DNA of 64,000 nucleotides, taken from NCBI GenBank assembly GCA_021648375.1, contig JAKISW010000003.1, positions 62,001 through 126,000 of the forward strand, in the 5' to 3' direction. The notes beneath the pieces were generated by a model. It was not told the origin of the DNA, did no database searches, and saw only the letters and a list, made by a program, of their open reading frames with translations. Below, piece by piece: positions 18,318 to 26,446 of this stretch (its first letter is position 1; the number at the start of each line of letters is the position of its first letter). The stretch is from Devosiaceae bacterium. Its GTDB lineage: Bacteria > Pseudomonadota > Alphaproteobacteria > Rhizobiales > Devosiaceae. The position numbers were made by a program, and so were the translations under genes.

Positions 18318-18944
18318 ATGGTTTCGCACTTTAGGGACCGAAAAGGGATAGTTTTGACAAAATTGCGCAAAATTTGTGGGTATTTAGCGGTATTTGCATT
18401 TCTGTTGATGAATGCTGCTTTTAGCAATGTTGCGCAGGCGCAAAATTTTGGGGTTTCAGAAATTCGGGCTGGAATTTTAGCCCATAAAGTCACCTATGGA
18501 TTTTTTCCCTTTAATCCAGATCGCTGGATTGGACTTGAACAGGTTGAAGACATCAATGTGGAAATATTGTTTTTTTCTCCCGACATCGAGTTTTTTCGCT
18601 GGATGGGATCACCGCGACCAAGGTTGGGCGCGTCGTTTAACATCAAAGGCGTCGAAAGCATGGTCAATCTTGGTTTGACCTGGCAGGCACCGATTTTTGA
18701 TACACCATTGTTTGTTGAAGGAACATTTGGTGCAGCTCTGACCAATGGCGCTTTAAGCGGAGTTTCAGCCCCATTGAGTAATTTTGGTTGCCCGGTCGGT
18801 TTTTATACTGCGGCCAGCGTCGGAGTGAATGTGGACGAAAATATTTCCGTTATGATTACCTATGAACACATGTCAAACCTTAGCCTTTGTTCACAGAATG
18901 ATGGTTTAAGCAATCTGGGTGTAAGGTTTGGTTATAAATTCTAA
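18318..18944 (+). CDS. PagL-like acyloxyacyl hydrolase family outer-membrane protein
   Basis: A protein of about 208 residues with a signal peptide ending near Ala-Gln-Ala-Gln and alternating beta strands ending in an aromatic residue (Gly-Tyr-Lys-Phe), as in small outer-membrane beta barrels. The segment Tyr-Glu-His-Met-Ser-Asn near the C-terminus fits the His-x-Ser catalytic pair of lipid A 3-O-deacylases (PagL family). The expected later Glu is not obvious (Gln-Asn-Asp-Gly). Two Cys in the last third could form a disulfide. Start choice is open: ATG 18318, or TTG 18354 with AAAAGGGAT upstream, which gives a tighter signal peptide. The role in lipid A remodelling is inferred. Confidence 0.6.
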   Translation: MVSHFRDRKGIVLTKLRKICGYLAVFAFLLMNAAFSNVAQAQNFGVSEIRAGILAHKVTYGFFPFNPDRWIGLEQVEDINVEILFFSPDIEFFRWMGSPRPRLGASFNIKGVESMVNLGLTWQAPIFDTPLFVEGTFGAALTNGALSGVSAPLSNFGCPVGFYTAASVGVNVDENISVMITYEHMSNLSLCSQNDGLSNLGVRFGYKF

Positions 18945-18991
18945 AATCTTCTATATTGACTTGCACTTAAATCATCGGCAATTAGGACCAC

Positions 18992-19129
18992 ATGACCCGT
19001 TGGAACAAAAAATTTGTTTCTGATTTAGATGTTGCTGCATCTCGCGAAGGCGGATTGCGGGCGTGTAATTCCTTTTGGTCTGTTGCCATAAAAACCACCA
19101 CCAAAAAAACTATCACCAAAACCGTTTAG
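18992..19129 (+). CDS. Possible leader peptide upstream of asd, Thr/Lys-rich end
   Basis: A 45-codon ORF starting with ATG, with AGGA five bases upstream, ends 90 bases before asd. Its last twelve sense codons (19091-19126) read Lys, Thr, Thr, Thr, Lys, Lys, Thr, Ile, Thr, Lys, Thr, Val: six Thr, four Lys and one Ile. Asd makes the common precursor of Lys, Thr, Met and Ile, so this composition is what an attenuation leader would have. Two hairpins follow before asd. No classic T-run follows the second hairpin, so a translational or Rho-linked mechanism would be needed. It may instead be a small protein; I recognise no homologue. Confidence 0.5.
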   Translation: MTRWNKKFVSDLDVAASREGGLRACNSFWSVAIKTTTKKTITKTV

Positions 19130-19136
19130 CCGTTTC

Positions 19137-19174
19137 CCTGATGCCACTCTCGGTCGGGGAAGTGGCCGAACAGG
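19137..19174 (+). promoter_or_regulatory. Hairpin A between the putative leader peptide and asd
   Basis: CCTG (19137-19140) pairs with CAGG (19171-19174), and inside it GCCACT (19143-19148) pairs with AGTGGC (19161-19166). An alternative pairing, CGGTC (19151-19155) with GGCCG (19178-19182), would break it. Mutually exclusive pairings just after a Thr/Lys-rich short ORF are what an attenuator needs. Pairing was judged by eye only. Confidence 0.45.
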
Positions 19175-19180
19175 ATTGGC

Positions 19181-19198
19181 CGTGAGAAAATTCTCACG
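19181..19198 (+). promoter_or_regulatory. Hairpin B, perfect 8-bp stem just upstream of asd
   Basis: CGTGAGAA and TTCTCACG form a perfect eight-base stem with a two-base loop (effectively four), 21 bases before the asd start. No T-run follows; the next bases are CGGGAGAACCGG, which carry the likely asd ribosome binding site. It may affect translation of asd rather than terminate transcription. Confidence 0.45.
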
Positions 19199-19219
19199 CG
19201 GGAGAACCGGAATAAAAAA

Positions 19220-20260
19220 ATGAAATATCGTGTTGCAGTTGTTGGCGCTACCGGAAATGTAGGCCGTGAGATATTAAACGTACTGGCGGAAAGAGATTTT
19301 CCGGTCAGCGAAGTCATTCCCTTGGCCTCTTCAAGATCGGTCGGCAAGGAGGTTTCTTTTGGCAACAAGATCCTAAAAACTAAAAATCTTGAAAATTTTG
19401 ATTTTTCAGATGTGGATATTTGCCTGATGTCGGCAGGGTCGGCGGTTTCCAAAGCCATGGCGCAAAAAATTGGCGCGCAAAATTGCATGGTGATCGATAA
19501 TTCCAGTTTTTGGCGCTATCATTCAGACGTGCCGTTGGTTGTTCCTGAAGTAAACGGCGATGTGCTGGCAGATTATCTGGCCAGAAATGACCGGACTAAT
19601 ATTATTGCCAACCCAAATTGCTCAACCGCTCAACTGGTTGTTGCTCTAAAGCCGCTGCATGATGCGGCGACCATTAAGCGGGTGGTGGTTTCCACCTATC
19701 AATCTGTTTCCGGGGCAGGAAAAGCGGGAGGGGATGAATTATGGCATCAGACTCGCGGGATTATTGTCTCTGATTCACCGGAAACGAGCGTATTTACCAA
19801 GCAGATTGCTTTTAACGTTATTCCCCACATCGATACTTTTATGGAAGATGGATACACCAGGGAAGAATGGAAAGTTCTTGCGGAAACAAAAAAAATTCTG
19901 GATCCAAAAATCAAAGTGACCTGCACGGCTGTCAGGGTTCCGGTGTTTGTTGGCCATTCAGAAGCGGTTAATATTGAATTTGAAGAAGAAATAAGCGCAG
20001 ATGAGGCCCGTGATATATTGCGAGAGGCTCCCGGAATAATGGTGGTGGATAAGCGTGAGGATGGGGGCTATGTCACCCCGATTGAAGCAGTCGGAGAGTA
20101 TGCAACCTATGTGTCCCGGATAAGGGAGGACGCAACGGTTGAAAATGGTCTCAACATTTGGGTTGTTTCTGACAATTTGCTAAAAGGGGCTGCCCTAAAT
20201 TCGGTGCAGATTGCAGAAAGTCTGATCGAGCATGGGTTAAAGCCAGCCGGGGACAGCTAG
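19220..20260 (+). CDS. asd: Aspartate-semialdehyde dehydrogenase
   Basis: NADPH-dependent reduction of aspartyl phosphate to aspartate semialdehyde, the branch point for lysine/diaminopimelate, threonine, methionine and isoleucine. It is 346 residues. The Rossmann motif VVGATGNVGREIL opens the protein. The catalytic Cys is in IIANPNCSTAQLVVAL near residue 133, and the following STYQSVSGAGKAG is typical of the proteobacterial/Gram-positive short form. A His-Ser-Glu-Ala segment (VGHSEAVNIEF) near residue 247 carries the catalytic His. It is preceded by the putative leader and hairpins described separately. Confidence 0.96.
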   Translation: MKYRVAVVGATGNVGREILNVLAERDFPVSEVIPLASSRSVGKEVSFGNKILKTKNLENFDFSDVDICLMSAGSAVSKAMAQKIGAQNCMVIDNSSFWRYHSDVPLVVPEVNGDVLADYLARNDRTNIIANPNCSTAQLVVALKPLHDAATIKRVVVSTYQSVSGAGKAGGDELWHQTRGIIVSDSPETSVFTKQIAFNVIPHIDTFMEDGYTREEWKVLAETKKILDPKIKVTCTAVRVPVFVGHSEAVNIEFEEEISADEARDILREAPGIMVVDKREDGGYVTPIEAVGEYATYVSRIREDATVENGLNIWVVSDNLLKGAALNSVQIAESLIEHGLKPAGDS

Positions 20261-20274
20261 AAAAAAGTGTATTC

Positions 20275-22368
20275 TTGTATGAAGGAAATCATATCCGGTT
20301 AGCGGATTTGCCTTTTAAATCAAAAATTTACAAATCCAAGGTATTTTCATCCGTCGGTAATTTCAGGGTGAGAATTTTGTATCCACTGGGCTTTTTTTCT
20401 AAAATATTTCAAATTGAAAAAGATAATCATTTGCTGTGTGTTGCACAGTATAATTCAATTTCCCTGCTGGCTCCTCTGTTTTTCCTTATTGTCAGTTCTT
20501 CACTGGCGGCAATAGCATTTATCAGCATGGGTTATGCCCCCGTATTTTTAACGATTGTCATTCCACTGGTGCTACTGGTTGGTGACTTGATAATTTTCAA
20601 TGGATTTCTTATCCCGCGCTCGGATAGCTCGGTTGCATACCCGCAATTGATTGTGAGCAGATTGCACATGACCGTTTGGGGAGTGGCAGGGCTGGGAATG
20701 GCGCGAATTTTTTGGGCTACCAGTCTTTTTGCTTATGCTGACAGAGAAACTCAAGAGCTGATTGTGGCCTTATTGGCAACGTCAACACTTGGGGCATCCC
20801 TGTGTCTTATTCATTTACGTGTGGCGGCTTTGGCTTTCGTTGCAATTGTGATGGTGCCTATGATTGCGTTCTTATGGCTGAGTGATATTGCTGTTTTGGT
20901 AATATTGGCCATTGTGCTGGCTTTAGTTACTGCAGTCGTAATTTATGTGGCCAATCGTTATGGCCTTGATTTTGCGCGAATGACGATGCAGCGCCAGGAA
21001 ATGGAAATTAAAAGGGCTGAAGCTGAACACTTAAGCAAATTAAATATGAGCATCGCTAATCAGGATAGTTTGACCGGACTGGCCAATCGCCGTGCATTTA
21101 TGGCTCATTTGCAGGATTTGGTTAAGAACGGAAGCGCTTCGTGGGAGGAAGGACTGGCGGTTGGTATTCTTGATCTGGACGGATTTAAGCAGATCAATGA
21201 CGTATATGGCCATATGGCTGGTGACCGATTGTTGCAGGAGGTGAGCAAACGGCTGACCTCAATTCTTTTTGGCAAGGTTTTTGTTGCGCGCATGGGGGGA
21301 GATGAATTTGGCATAATTGTTAATGATGCCCGTTGCGAAAAACAGCTTGTAATTCTTGGAGAGCGGATCTGTCGGGCTATGCAAGTTCCCTATAAAGTTG
21401 GTGGATTTAGCGCAAATCTTGGCGGGTCATTGGGATTTGCCCGTTGGGATAGTAATAATGATAATGCGGAAGAGTTGTTTGAAAAGGCAGATTATGCGCT
21501 GTATCATGCCAAGGGCAACTCGCGCGGTGGTGTGATGATTTTTAATGAGAAGCATGCACACGCCATTAAACAAAATTCCAGTATTGACCGCCGACTGCAA
21601 AATGCCGATCTGGAAGATGAGATGTCTTTGGTATTTCAGCCAATCGTTGCCTCTGAAAATGCCAATACAATAGGTTTTGAAGCACTTGCGCGTTGGCGCA
21701 GCCCCATTCTTGGCTCGATTCCACCTGACATATTTATTGGAGCGGCTGAAAGATTGGGTATAATTAATCGCTTGACCAGCGTATTGCTGAAGAAAGCGCT
21801 GATTGAAGCAAAAAAATGGCCAGAAAGTTTCTATCTTTCGTTTAATCTTTCCATGCAGGATATTTCCTCACATGAGGTGATGCTTAAACTTGTGTCCATT
21901 ATTAAAGCTTCAGGGTTTGACCCCAAGAGAATTACCTTTGAAGTGACGGAAACTTCGATCATGAGCGATTGTGACCGAGCCATGGAATCCTTGAATTTCC
22001 TTAAAAGCCTTGGCGCAAAAATTGCCCTGGATGATTTTGGAACCGGGTATTCCTCCCTGGCCTATATTCGGGATATGCCTCTGGACAAGTTGAAGCTGGA
22101 TCGGGCGTTTATTAGCGGGATTGATACTGATGAAAATTCAGCTGCGATTGTTCAGGCGATGATAAATATGTGCTGGAACCTTAAAATTGATTGTATTGTT
22201 GAAGGGGTTGAGACCCGATCGCAGTTCAAAGCACTTGGGGCGATGGGGTGCAATATATTTCAGGGGTATTATTTTTCCAGGCCACTCGAGAGTGATGATG
22301 CCTTAGCGTTCGCGTTGACACAAAGGGCGATTGAAGAAGTCAGTGGCGAAAAATTTTACGTTATGTAG
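20275..22368 (+). CDS. Membrane GGDEF-EAL cyclic-di-GMP protein
   Basis: A protein of about 697 residues combining a membrane N-terminus (five or six helices, about residues 60-230), a diguanylate cyclase domain and a c-di-GMP phosphodiesterase domain. The cyclase site is intact: LTGLANRRAF near residue 268 and ARMGGDEFGI near 339. No RxxD inhibitory site is visible in front of it. The EAL domain also has its key residues: GFEALARW near 467, the Asn in SFNLSMQDI, LDDFGTGYSSLAY near 585, KLKLDRAFI and VEGVET. Both activities are therefore possible. The start is unsure: TTG 20275 lacks a good ribosome binding site. It begins 14 bases after asd. Confidence 0.88.
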   Translation: MYEGNHIRLADLPFKSKIYKSKVFSSVGNFRVRILYPLGFFSKIFQIEKDNHLLCVAQYNSISLLAPLFFLIVSSSLAAIAFISMGYAPVFLTIVIPLVLLVGDLIIFNGFLIPRSDSSVAYPQLIVSRLHMTVWGVAGLGMARIFWATSLFAYADRETQELIVALLATSTLGASLCLIHLRVAALAFVAIVMVPMIAFLWLSDIAVLVILAIVLALVTAVVIYVANRYGLDFARMTMQRQEMEIKRAEAEHLSKLNMSIANQDSLTGLANRRAFMAHLQDLVKNGSASWEEGLAVGILDLDGFKQINDVYGHMAGDRLLQEVSKRLTSILFGKVFVARMGGDEFGIIVNDARCEKQLVILGERICRAMQVPYKVGGFSANLGGSLGFARWDSNNDNAEELFEKADYALYHAKGNSRGGVMIFNEKHAHAIKQNSSIDRRLQNADLEDEMSLVFQPIVASENANTIGFEALARWRSPILGSIPPDIFIGAAERLGIINRLTSVLLKKALIEAKKWPESFYLSFNLSMQDISSHEVMLKLVSIIKASGFDPKRITFEVTETSIMSDCDRAMESLNFLKSLGAKIALDDFGTGYSSLAYIRDMPLDKLKLDRAFISGIDTDENSAAIVQAMINMCWNLKIDCIVEGVETRSQFKALGAMGCNIFQGYYFSRPLESDDALAFALTQRAIEEVSGEKFYVM

Positions 22369-22488
22369 TCAGGGTGGACCTGCCTGTAATTACCTTCGGA
22401 TGTTGCACTTGTTCGTTGATTGCGTTAGCACCGAAAAAATGCTTGCTTTGCGCTTCGATTAAGCCGGGCAAAAACGGGGGCATGATGC

Positions 22489-22779
22489 ATGCGCTGGATA
22501 GCAATATTTACCAATAAGCCAGATACTGAAAAATTGTATAAAGAGCATTTTCAGGCTCATCTGGATTATTTTGCAAATTGCCCTGAAATAAGCCTGGCCG
22601 GAGCAATTACTCCAAAAGGGGCAGAGCACAGCACTGGTGGTGTGTGGGTTATCAAAGGGTTAAGTTATGACAGTGCGATGGCTCTGATAAAAAAAGATCC
22701 GTTTTTCAAGGCGGGAATGCGTGAAAAGATTGATCTTTATTCCTATCGGGTAGCCCCGCAATTTGAAAATCTGGTTTAA
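22489..22779 (+). CDS. YciI-like protein
   Basis: A 96-residue soluble protein of the YciI family (ferredoxin-like fold, related to muconolactone isomerase). It has the HFQAHLDYF segment, with the family's conserved His, near residue 23, and a Ser-Thr-Gly-Gly-Val-Trp-Val strand near 50, followed by a Lys-Lys-Asp-Pro-Phe-Phe-Lys-Ala-Gly segment. The biochemical role of most YciI proteins is not known. A GGGGG purine run lies close to the ATG. It is followed after five bases by the EamA transporter gene, so the two are probably co-transcribed. Confidence 0.85.
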   Translation: MRWIAIFTNKPDTEKLYKEHFQAHLDYFANCPEISLAGAITPKGAEHSTGGVWVIKGLSYDSAMALIKKDPFFKAGMREKIDLYSYRVAPQFENLV

Positions 22780-22784
22780 GGCAT

Positions 22785-23654
22785 ATGCCGATCAGGCACA
22801 TTCTTCTTGCCCTTTTGGTGGTTGCGATCTGGGGCTTTAACTTTGTTATAATCAAATTATCAATTGATGAGTTTTCGCCTTTCCTGGCAGCGGCTTTAAG
22901 GTTTTTGCTGGCAGTGGTTCCGGTGGTATTTTTTATACGTCCGCCTAAGGTTTCGTGGGTTTTAGTGGCAGCATTTGGTTTGGCGTTTGCGTTTGCACTT
23001 TATGGATTTCTTAATTTGGCGCTGGAATTTGGCATGCCTGCCGGTCTGGCTTCTGTGGTTTTGCAGTTCCAGGTGTTTTTTACTTTTTTGCTTGCCTATT
23101 TCTTTCTTGGTGAAAGGCCGCGCAGGGCGCAGATAATAGGAGCTGCCATTGCATTTGACGGGATTGCATTTATTGCGCTGGAGCGTTTTGAGGGCATATC
23201 CCTGTGGCCGTTTGCCCTGACATTGCTGGCGGCTCTTTCGTGGGGGTTGGCCAATATATTGACCAAGGTGGCGGGTAAGGTTGACCCGGTTGCCTTTATT
23301 GTCTGGGGTTCTTTATGGTCGGTTCCTCCCCTGTTCGCCCTGTCGTATTTTGTGGAAGGGCCAGAAGTTTTAATGGCGTTTATATTGGCGCCCAGCTTTT
23401 ATCAAATGGGGCTTTTGATTTTCCTGTCCTATGTGGCGACATTGTTTGGCATGGCCGCGTGGACATGGTTGCTGACAAAGCACCCGGCCTCGGTTGTGGC
23501 GCCGTTTACTCTGTTGGTGCCGATTACCGGCCTGGCTTCCGGCTGGCTGGTGCTAGGGGAGCGGATTTCTTATCTTGAGATTTTTGGGGGAGCTTTGGTG
23601 GTATTTGGACTTTGGGTGAGCGTTTATCGGCGCAAACCACAGCAGGGTCGATAA
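22785..23654 (+). CDS. EamA/RhaT-family transporter (DMT superfamily)
   Basis: A 289-residue inner-membrane protein with ten predicted helices in two EamA repeats. The first begins Ala-Ile-Trp-Gly-Phe-Asn-Phe-Val-Ile-Ile-Lys, the second Ala-Leu-Ser-Trp-Gly-Leu-Ala-Asn-Ile near residue 150. A Leu-Gly-Glu-Arg motif ends helix 4 (FFLGERPRRAQ) and recurs in the second half (VLGERISYLE), as is usual. The substrate is unknown; relatives export amino acids or metabolites. It is likely in one unit with the upstream yciI-like gene. Confidence 0.88.
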   Translation: MPIRHILLALLVVAIWGFNFVIIKLSIDEFSPFLAAALRFLLAVVPVVFFIRPPKVSWVLVAAFGLAFAFALYGFLNLALEFGMPAGLASVVLQFQVFFTFLLAYFFLGERPRRAQIIGAAIAFDGIAFIALERFEGISLWPFALTLLAALSWGLANILTKVAGKVDPVAFIVWGSLWSVPPLFALSYFVEGPEVLMAFILAPSFYQMGLLIFLSYVATLFGMAAWTWLLTKHPASVVAPFTLLVPITGLASGWLVLGERISYLEIFGGALVVFGLWVSVYRRKPQQGR

Positions 23655-23756
23655 TCCCAAAATAATAAAAGAGCGATGATAAAGGATCCATAGCAAAAGG
23701 ATGGATTGCTCCAATAGCAAACTGATCTGAAAGTGGTGTTTTTGCAGTCAGGGCAT

Positions 23757-24395
23757 TTATTCAGGGCGGCTGAATTCCCCGGTTTTGTGATCCATGATCC
23801 ACAATTCCCCGGTCTTGATGTCAAACCATGCCCCGTGAAGAGCAATTTTTTTGTTCTGCTCAAGTTCGGCAATATATGGAAAGCTTCTAAGGTTTTTTAT
23901 GGAATTGCCAACTGATATGCGCTCAAAGGCTGTTTGCCGTTCGCTGGCGCTCATTGAGCCATCATCCACAAATTGCTCGGCAACGGGTTTGATCAGGTCT
24001 AACCACTTGCCAATGAAATCACCGGGGGCCAGGGGTTCTTCCAGGGGGTTGAGAGTGGCATTGATGCCGCCACAGCGCCCATGGCCCATAACCACGATAT
24101 TTTGTACTTTTAATGCCTGCACACCAAATTCAATGGCAGCTGATGTTCCGTGCTGGCCTGCATCCGGTTCAAACGGGGGCACAAGATTGGCAACATTGCG
24201 AAGCACAAACAATTCGCCCGGACCGCAGGAAAATATGGTTTCAGGGGCAGCGCGGCTATCGCAACAGGCGATGATCATCGTGGCGGGCTTTTGACCCTTT
24301 TCCGCCAGTTCCAGATAGCGCAAACGCTCTTCTTCGTGACGATGTTCAATAAAGCTTTTATAGCCGTTCAATAGATGTTCTGGAAAAGTTTTCAT
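23757..24395 (-). CDS. Beta-class carbonic anhydrase
   Basis: A 212-residue zinc enzyme interconverting CO2 and bicarbonate. The zinc ligands are visible: CCDSRAAPE near residue 43 (Cys with the Asp-Arg dyad) and MGHGRCGG near 101 (His and Cys). The N-terminus matches the bacterial beta class (a helical Phe-Ile-Glu-His-Arg segment). It is cytosolic, with no signal peptide. It is transcribed divergently from a LysR-type regulator, 262 bases apart, the usual arrangement when the regulator controls its neighbour. Confidence 0.93.
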   Translation of the reverse strand: MKTFPEHLLNGYKSFIEHRHEEERLRYLELAEKGQKPATMIIACCDSRAAPETIFSCGPGELFVLRNVANLVPPFEPDAGQHGTSAAIEFGVQALKVQNIVVMGHGRCGGINATLNPLEEPLAPGDFIGKWLDLIKPVAEQFVDDGSMSASERQTAFERISVGNSIKNLRSFPYIAELEQNKKIALHGAWFDIKTGELWIMDHKTGEFSRPE

Positions 24396-24562
24396 GATGA
24401 TGCTTCCTAAAGATAAGTTGGGATAACTTCAATATGAAGTTGCTATGTCCACAGAAAATGAATCTGATAAATATTGCAGCTGATGGTTTGAGCAGTAAAA
24501 ATTATACTGAAATTACGGCCCCGTACAAATTTTTAAAAAATCATTTGCTGTCGAAACAAATT

Positions 24563-24572
24563 AAGTTAACTT
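24563..24572. promoter_or_regulatory. Palindrome in the carbonic anhydrase / LysR divergent region
   Basis: AAGTTAACTT is a perfect ten-base palindrome, and outer AAAT / ATTT bases extend the symmetry. It lies 86 bases before the LysR-type gene and about 168 before the carbonic anhydrase gene, in an A/T-rich spacer. A LysR-family binding site is the natural guess. The 262-base spacer holds nothing else that I can name. Confidence 0.35.
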
Positions 24573-24657
24573 GATTTATGTTAATTGTTCGATATTTTAA
24601 TGCGTTTTGTGGATGTAAAACTTAAAATTGCCACGGATTGATGCGTTAATCCCACTA

Positions 24658-25596
24658 ATGCAAATTCAGTCCCTTAAAATATTTGTTGCCGTTGCGCAGT
24701 GCGGCAATTTTGCTGAAGTTGCCCGTTTGTATAATAAAGATGCCTCAAGCATATCGCGGGCCATTGGCTCTCTTGAGAGCCAGCTGAACACAAAACTTTT
24801 TTCAAGAACCACGCGCAAGGTTGAATTAACTGCAGCCGGTGAGATGTTTTTTGATCGGGTGGAGCCGTTATTGCTGGGATTTGACGAGGCGGCAAATCTA
24901 GTCAACAGCGGTAAATCCATGGAGGAAGACCGCTCTGCACCCAAAGGGCATATACGTTTGTTCACGTCAGCGGCGATGGGGCAAAAAATTATTGTGCCCT
25001 TGTTGGCCAAGTTTAAAAAATCATTTCCCTCGCTTTCAATCGAGCTGGTGTTGGGTGAGGGCAATGTTGATTTTATGGAAGAGAAATTTGATCTGGCAAT
25101 CAGTTCAAACCAAAACTCTGCCTCCGAATTTATCTCGCAAAAGCTGGCGGTTTCTAACTCAATTATTTGCGCCAGCCCTAACTATCTTAAAGATTGTCCA
25201 CCTTTGCGATCTCCGCAAAATCTCGACCAGCATAAATGCCTGCAACAACCCTCTACATGGCTTCAGACAGAATGGAAGTTTTTCAGCAGACTTGGTGATG
25301 CATCCGAACAGGCCCAACAATTAGTTGCACCAACTGGAGAGGTTTTTATTGCAAATGATCTGGCGCGGCTAGAAGCCTGTGCCGCCGGGTTGGGACCTGC
25401 TTTGTTTGAGGACTGGTTGGTAAAAGAGCAAATTGAAAGCGGTGAACTGGTCAATGTCTTTCCATTTCATCGGGTTACTTCCGGGGAGGTTGAAGGTGAT
25501 ATCTGGCTGATATTTTCCCGCAAAAAATTTCTACCGGAAAAAACCCGACTTGCCATAGAGTTTTTTAAGCACCACCTAGAAGATGAAAAAAAATAA
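24658..25596 (+). CDS. LysR-family transcriptional regulator
   Basis: A 312-residue regulator from ATG 24658; a TTG at 24628 would add ten unsupported residues. The N-terminal winged helix-turn-helix is clear: LKIFVAVAQCGNFAEVARLY, then SISRAIGSLESQLNTKLFSR with the recognition helix, and LTAAGEMFF closing it. Residues from about 95 form the two-lobed effector domain, opening with GHIRLFTSAAMG. The effector cannot be predicted. The divergent partner is a carbonic anhydrase, the most likely target besides itself. Confidence 0.9.
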   Translation: MQIQSLKIFVAVAQCGNFAEVARLYNKDASSISRAIGSLESQLNTKLFSRTTRKVELTAAGEMFFDRVEPLLLGFDEAANLVNSGKSMEEDRSAPKGHIRLFTSAAMGQKIIVPLLAKFKKSFPSLSIELVLGEGNVDFMEEKFDLAISSNQNSASEFISQKLAVSNSIICASPNYLKDCPPLRSPQNLDQHKCLQQPSTWLQTEWKFFSRLGDASEQAQQLVAPTGEVFIANDLARLEACAAGLGPALFEDWLVKEQIESGELVNVFPFHRVTSGEVEGDIWLIFSRKKFLPEKTRLAIEFFKHHLEDEKK

Positions 25597-25618
25597 TTGC
25601 CATTACGAGGAAAAGCAA

Positions 25619-25822
25619 ATGATCATTTACAGGTTTTTAACAGGCGATGATAATGCCAAATTTTGTCACAAGGTGACACAAGCCTTGAGTGAAGGTTGGG
25701 AGCTGCAAGGGGGCCCCCAATACACAGGAAGCCCGACAACAGGTCTTCGATGCGGACAGGCGGTAATTAAAAAAGTTGAAGATCAGCCCTATGACAAAAA
25801 CAAAAAACTAACCGACTATTAG
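25619..25822 (+). CDS. DUF1737 domain protein
   Basis: A 67-residue protein from ATG 25619, with GAGG eight bases upstream. The sequence YRFLTGDDNAKFCHKVTQAL followed by Gly-Trp-Glu-Leu-x-Gly-x-Pro and CGQAVIKK matches the small DUF1737 domain, whose function is unknown. It follows the LysR-type gene by 22 bases and may share its transcript. An in-frame start at 25583 overlaps the LysR-type gene and is less likely. Confidence 0.8.
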   Translation: MIIYRFLTGDDNAKFCHKVTQALSEGWELQGGPQYTGSPTTGLRCGQAVIKKVEDQPYDKNKKLTDY

Positions 25823-25841
25823 GGGCTGAACCTAAACCGTG

Positions 25842-25870
25842 TTGACAGGCACAATTTCATTTTGCATTTT
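25842..25870 (+). promoter_or_regulatory. Possible promoter of the XRE-cupin regulator gene
   Basis: A perfect TTGACA (25842-25847) is followed after 17 bases by CATTTT. The -10 match is poor, but no ribosome binding site is visible before ATG 25876, so transcription starting near the ATG (a leaderless message) would be consistent. Seen by eye only. Confidence 0.3.
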
Positions 25871-25875
25871 TGAGT

Positions 25876-26442
25876 ATGGTAACAAAATTCAACATCGCTG
25901 AACGGCTGGCTTTACGCCTTAAAGAAGCTCGCAAAAGCAAGGGACTAAATCTTGAGGCGTTGAGCAATCTGTCGGGGGTTTCGCGCTCTATGCTGTCACA
26001 AATTGAGCGGGGCGAAAGCAGTCCGACAGTTGCAACATTGTGGAATTTAACGCGGGCATTGCAGGTTGATTTTGCCGGATTGCTGGACGAGGGCGATACG
26101 GAGGGCACCATAAAAGAGATTATGCGGGCCAGCCGCACGCCTTCAATTGATAGCCAGGGTGAGGGATGTCAAATTCATATTCTTAGCCCGCCCGATCAGG
26201 CAGGAATGCTTGAAGTATATGAAATTACATTTTCTGCCAACGGAAAGCTGATCAGCGAACCACACAGGCAGGGCTGTGTTGAACATATGAGCGTGCTTGA
26301 GGGAACATTAAAAGTTATTGCAGGTGATGAGGAGGCTGAACTGTTTATGGGTGATACCATTAGATATGCCGCCGATTGCCCCCATTCAATTCATGCAAAT
26401 GCAAGCCCGGCCAAAGCTCTGCTGCTTGTTTACAATTCTTAA
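25876..26442 (+). CDS. XRE-family regulator with C-terminal cupin domain
   Basis: A 188-residue regulator: a helix-turn-helix of the XRE/Cro type (residues about 8-65: ALRLKEARKSKGLNLEAL, then SGVSRSMLSQIERGESSPT) joined to a cupin_2 sensor barrel (residues about 95-185: a Glu-Pro-His segment, His-Met-Ser-Val-Leu-Glu-Gly-Thr and Cys-Pro-His-Ser near the end). Such proteins sense small metabolites or metals. It lies directly before kbl-tdh, with a dyad site in the 82-base gap, so control of threonine breakdown is a reasonable guess. Confidence 0.88.
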   Translation: MVTKFNIAERLALRLKEARKSKGLNLEALSNLSGVSRSMLSQIERGESSPTVATLWNLTRALQVDFAGLLDEGDTEGTIKEIMRASRTPSIDSQGEGCQIHILSPPDQAGMLEVYEITFSANGKLISEPHRQGCVEHMSVLEGTLKVIAGDEEAELFMGDTIRYAADCPHSIHANASPAKALLLVYNS

Positions 26443-26446
26443 GTAT

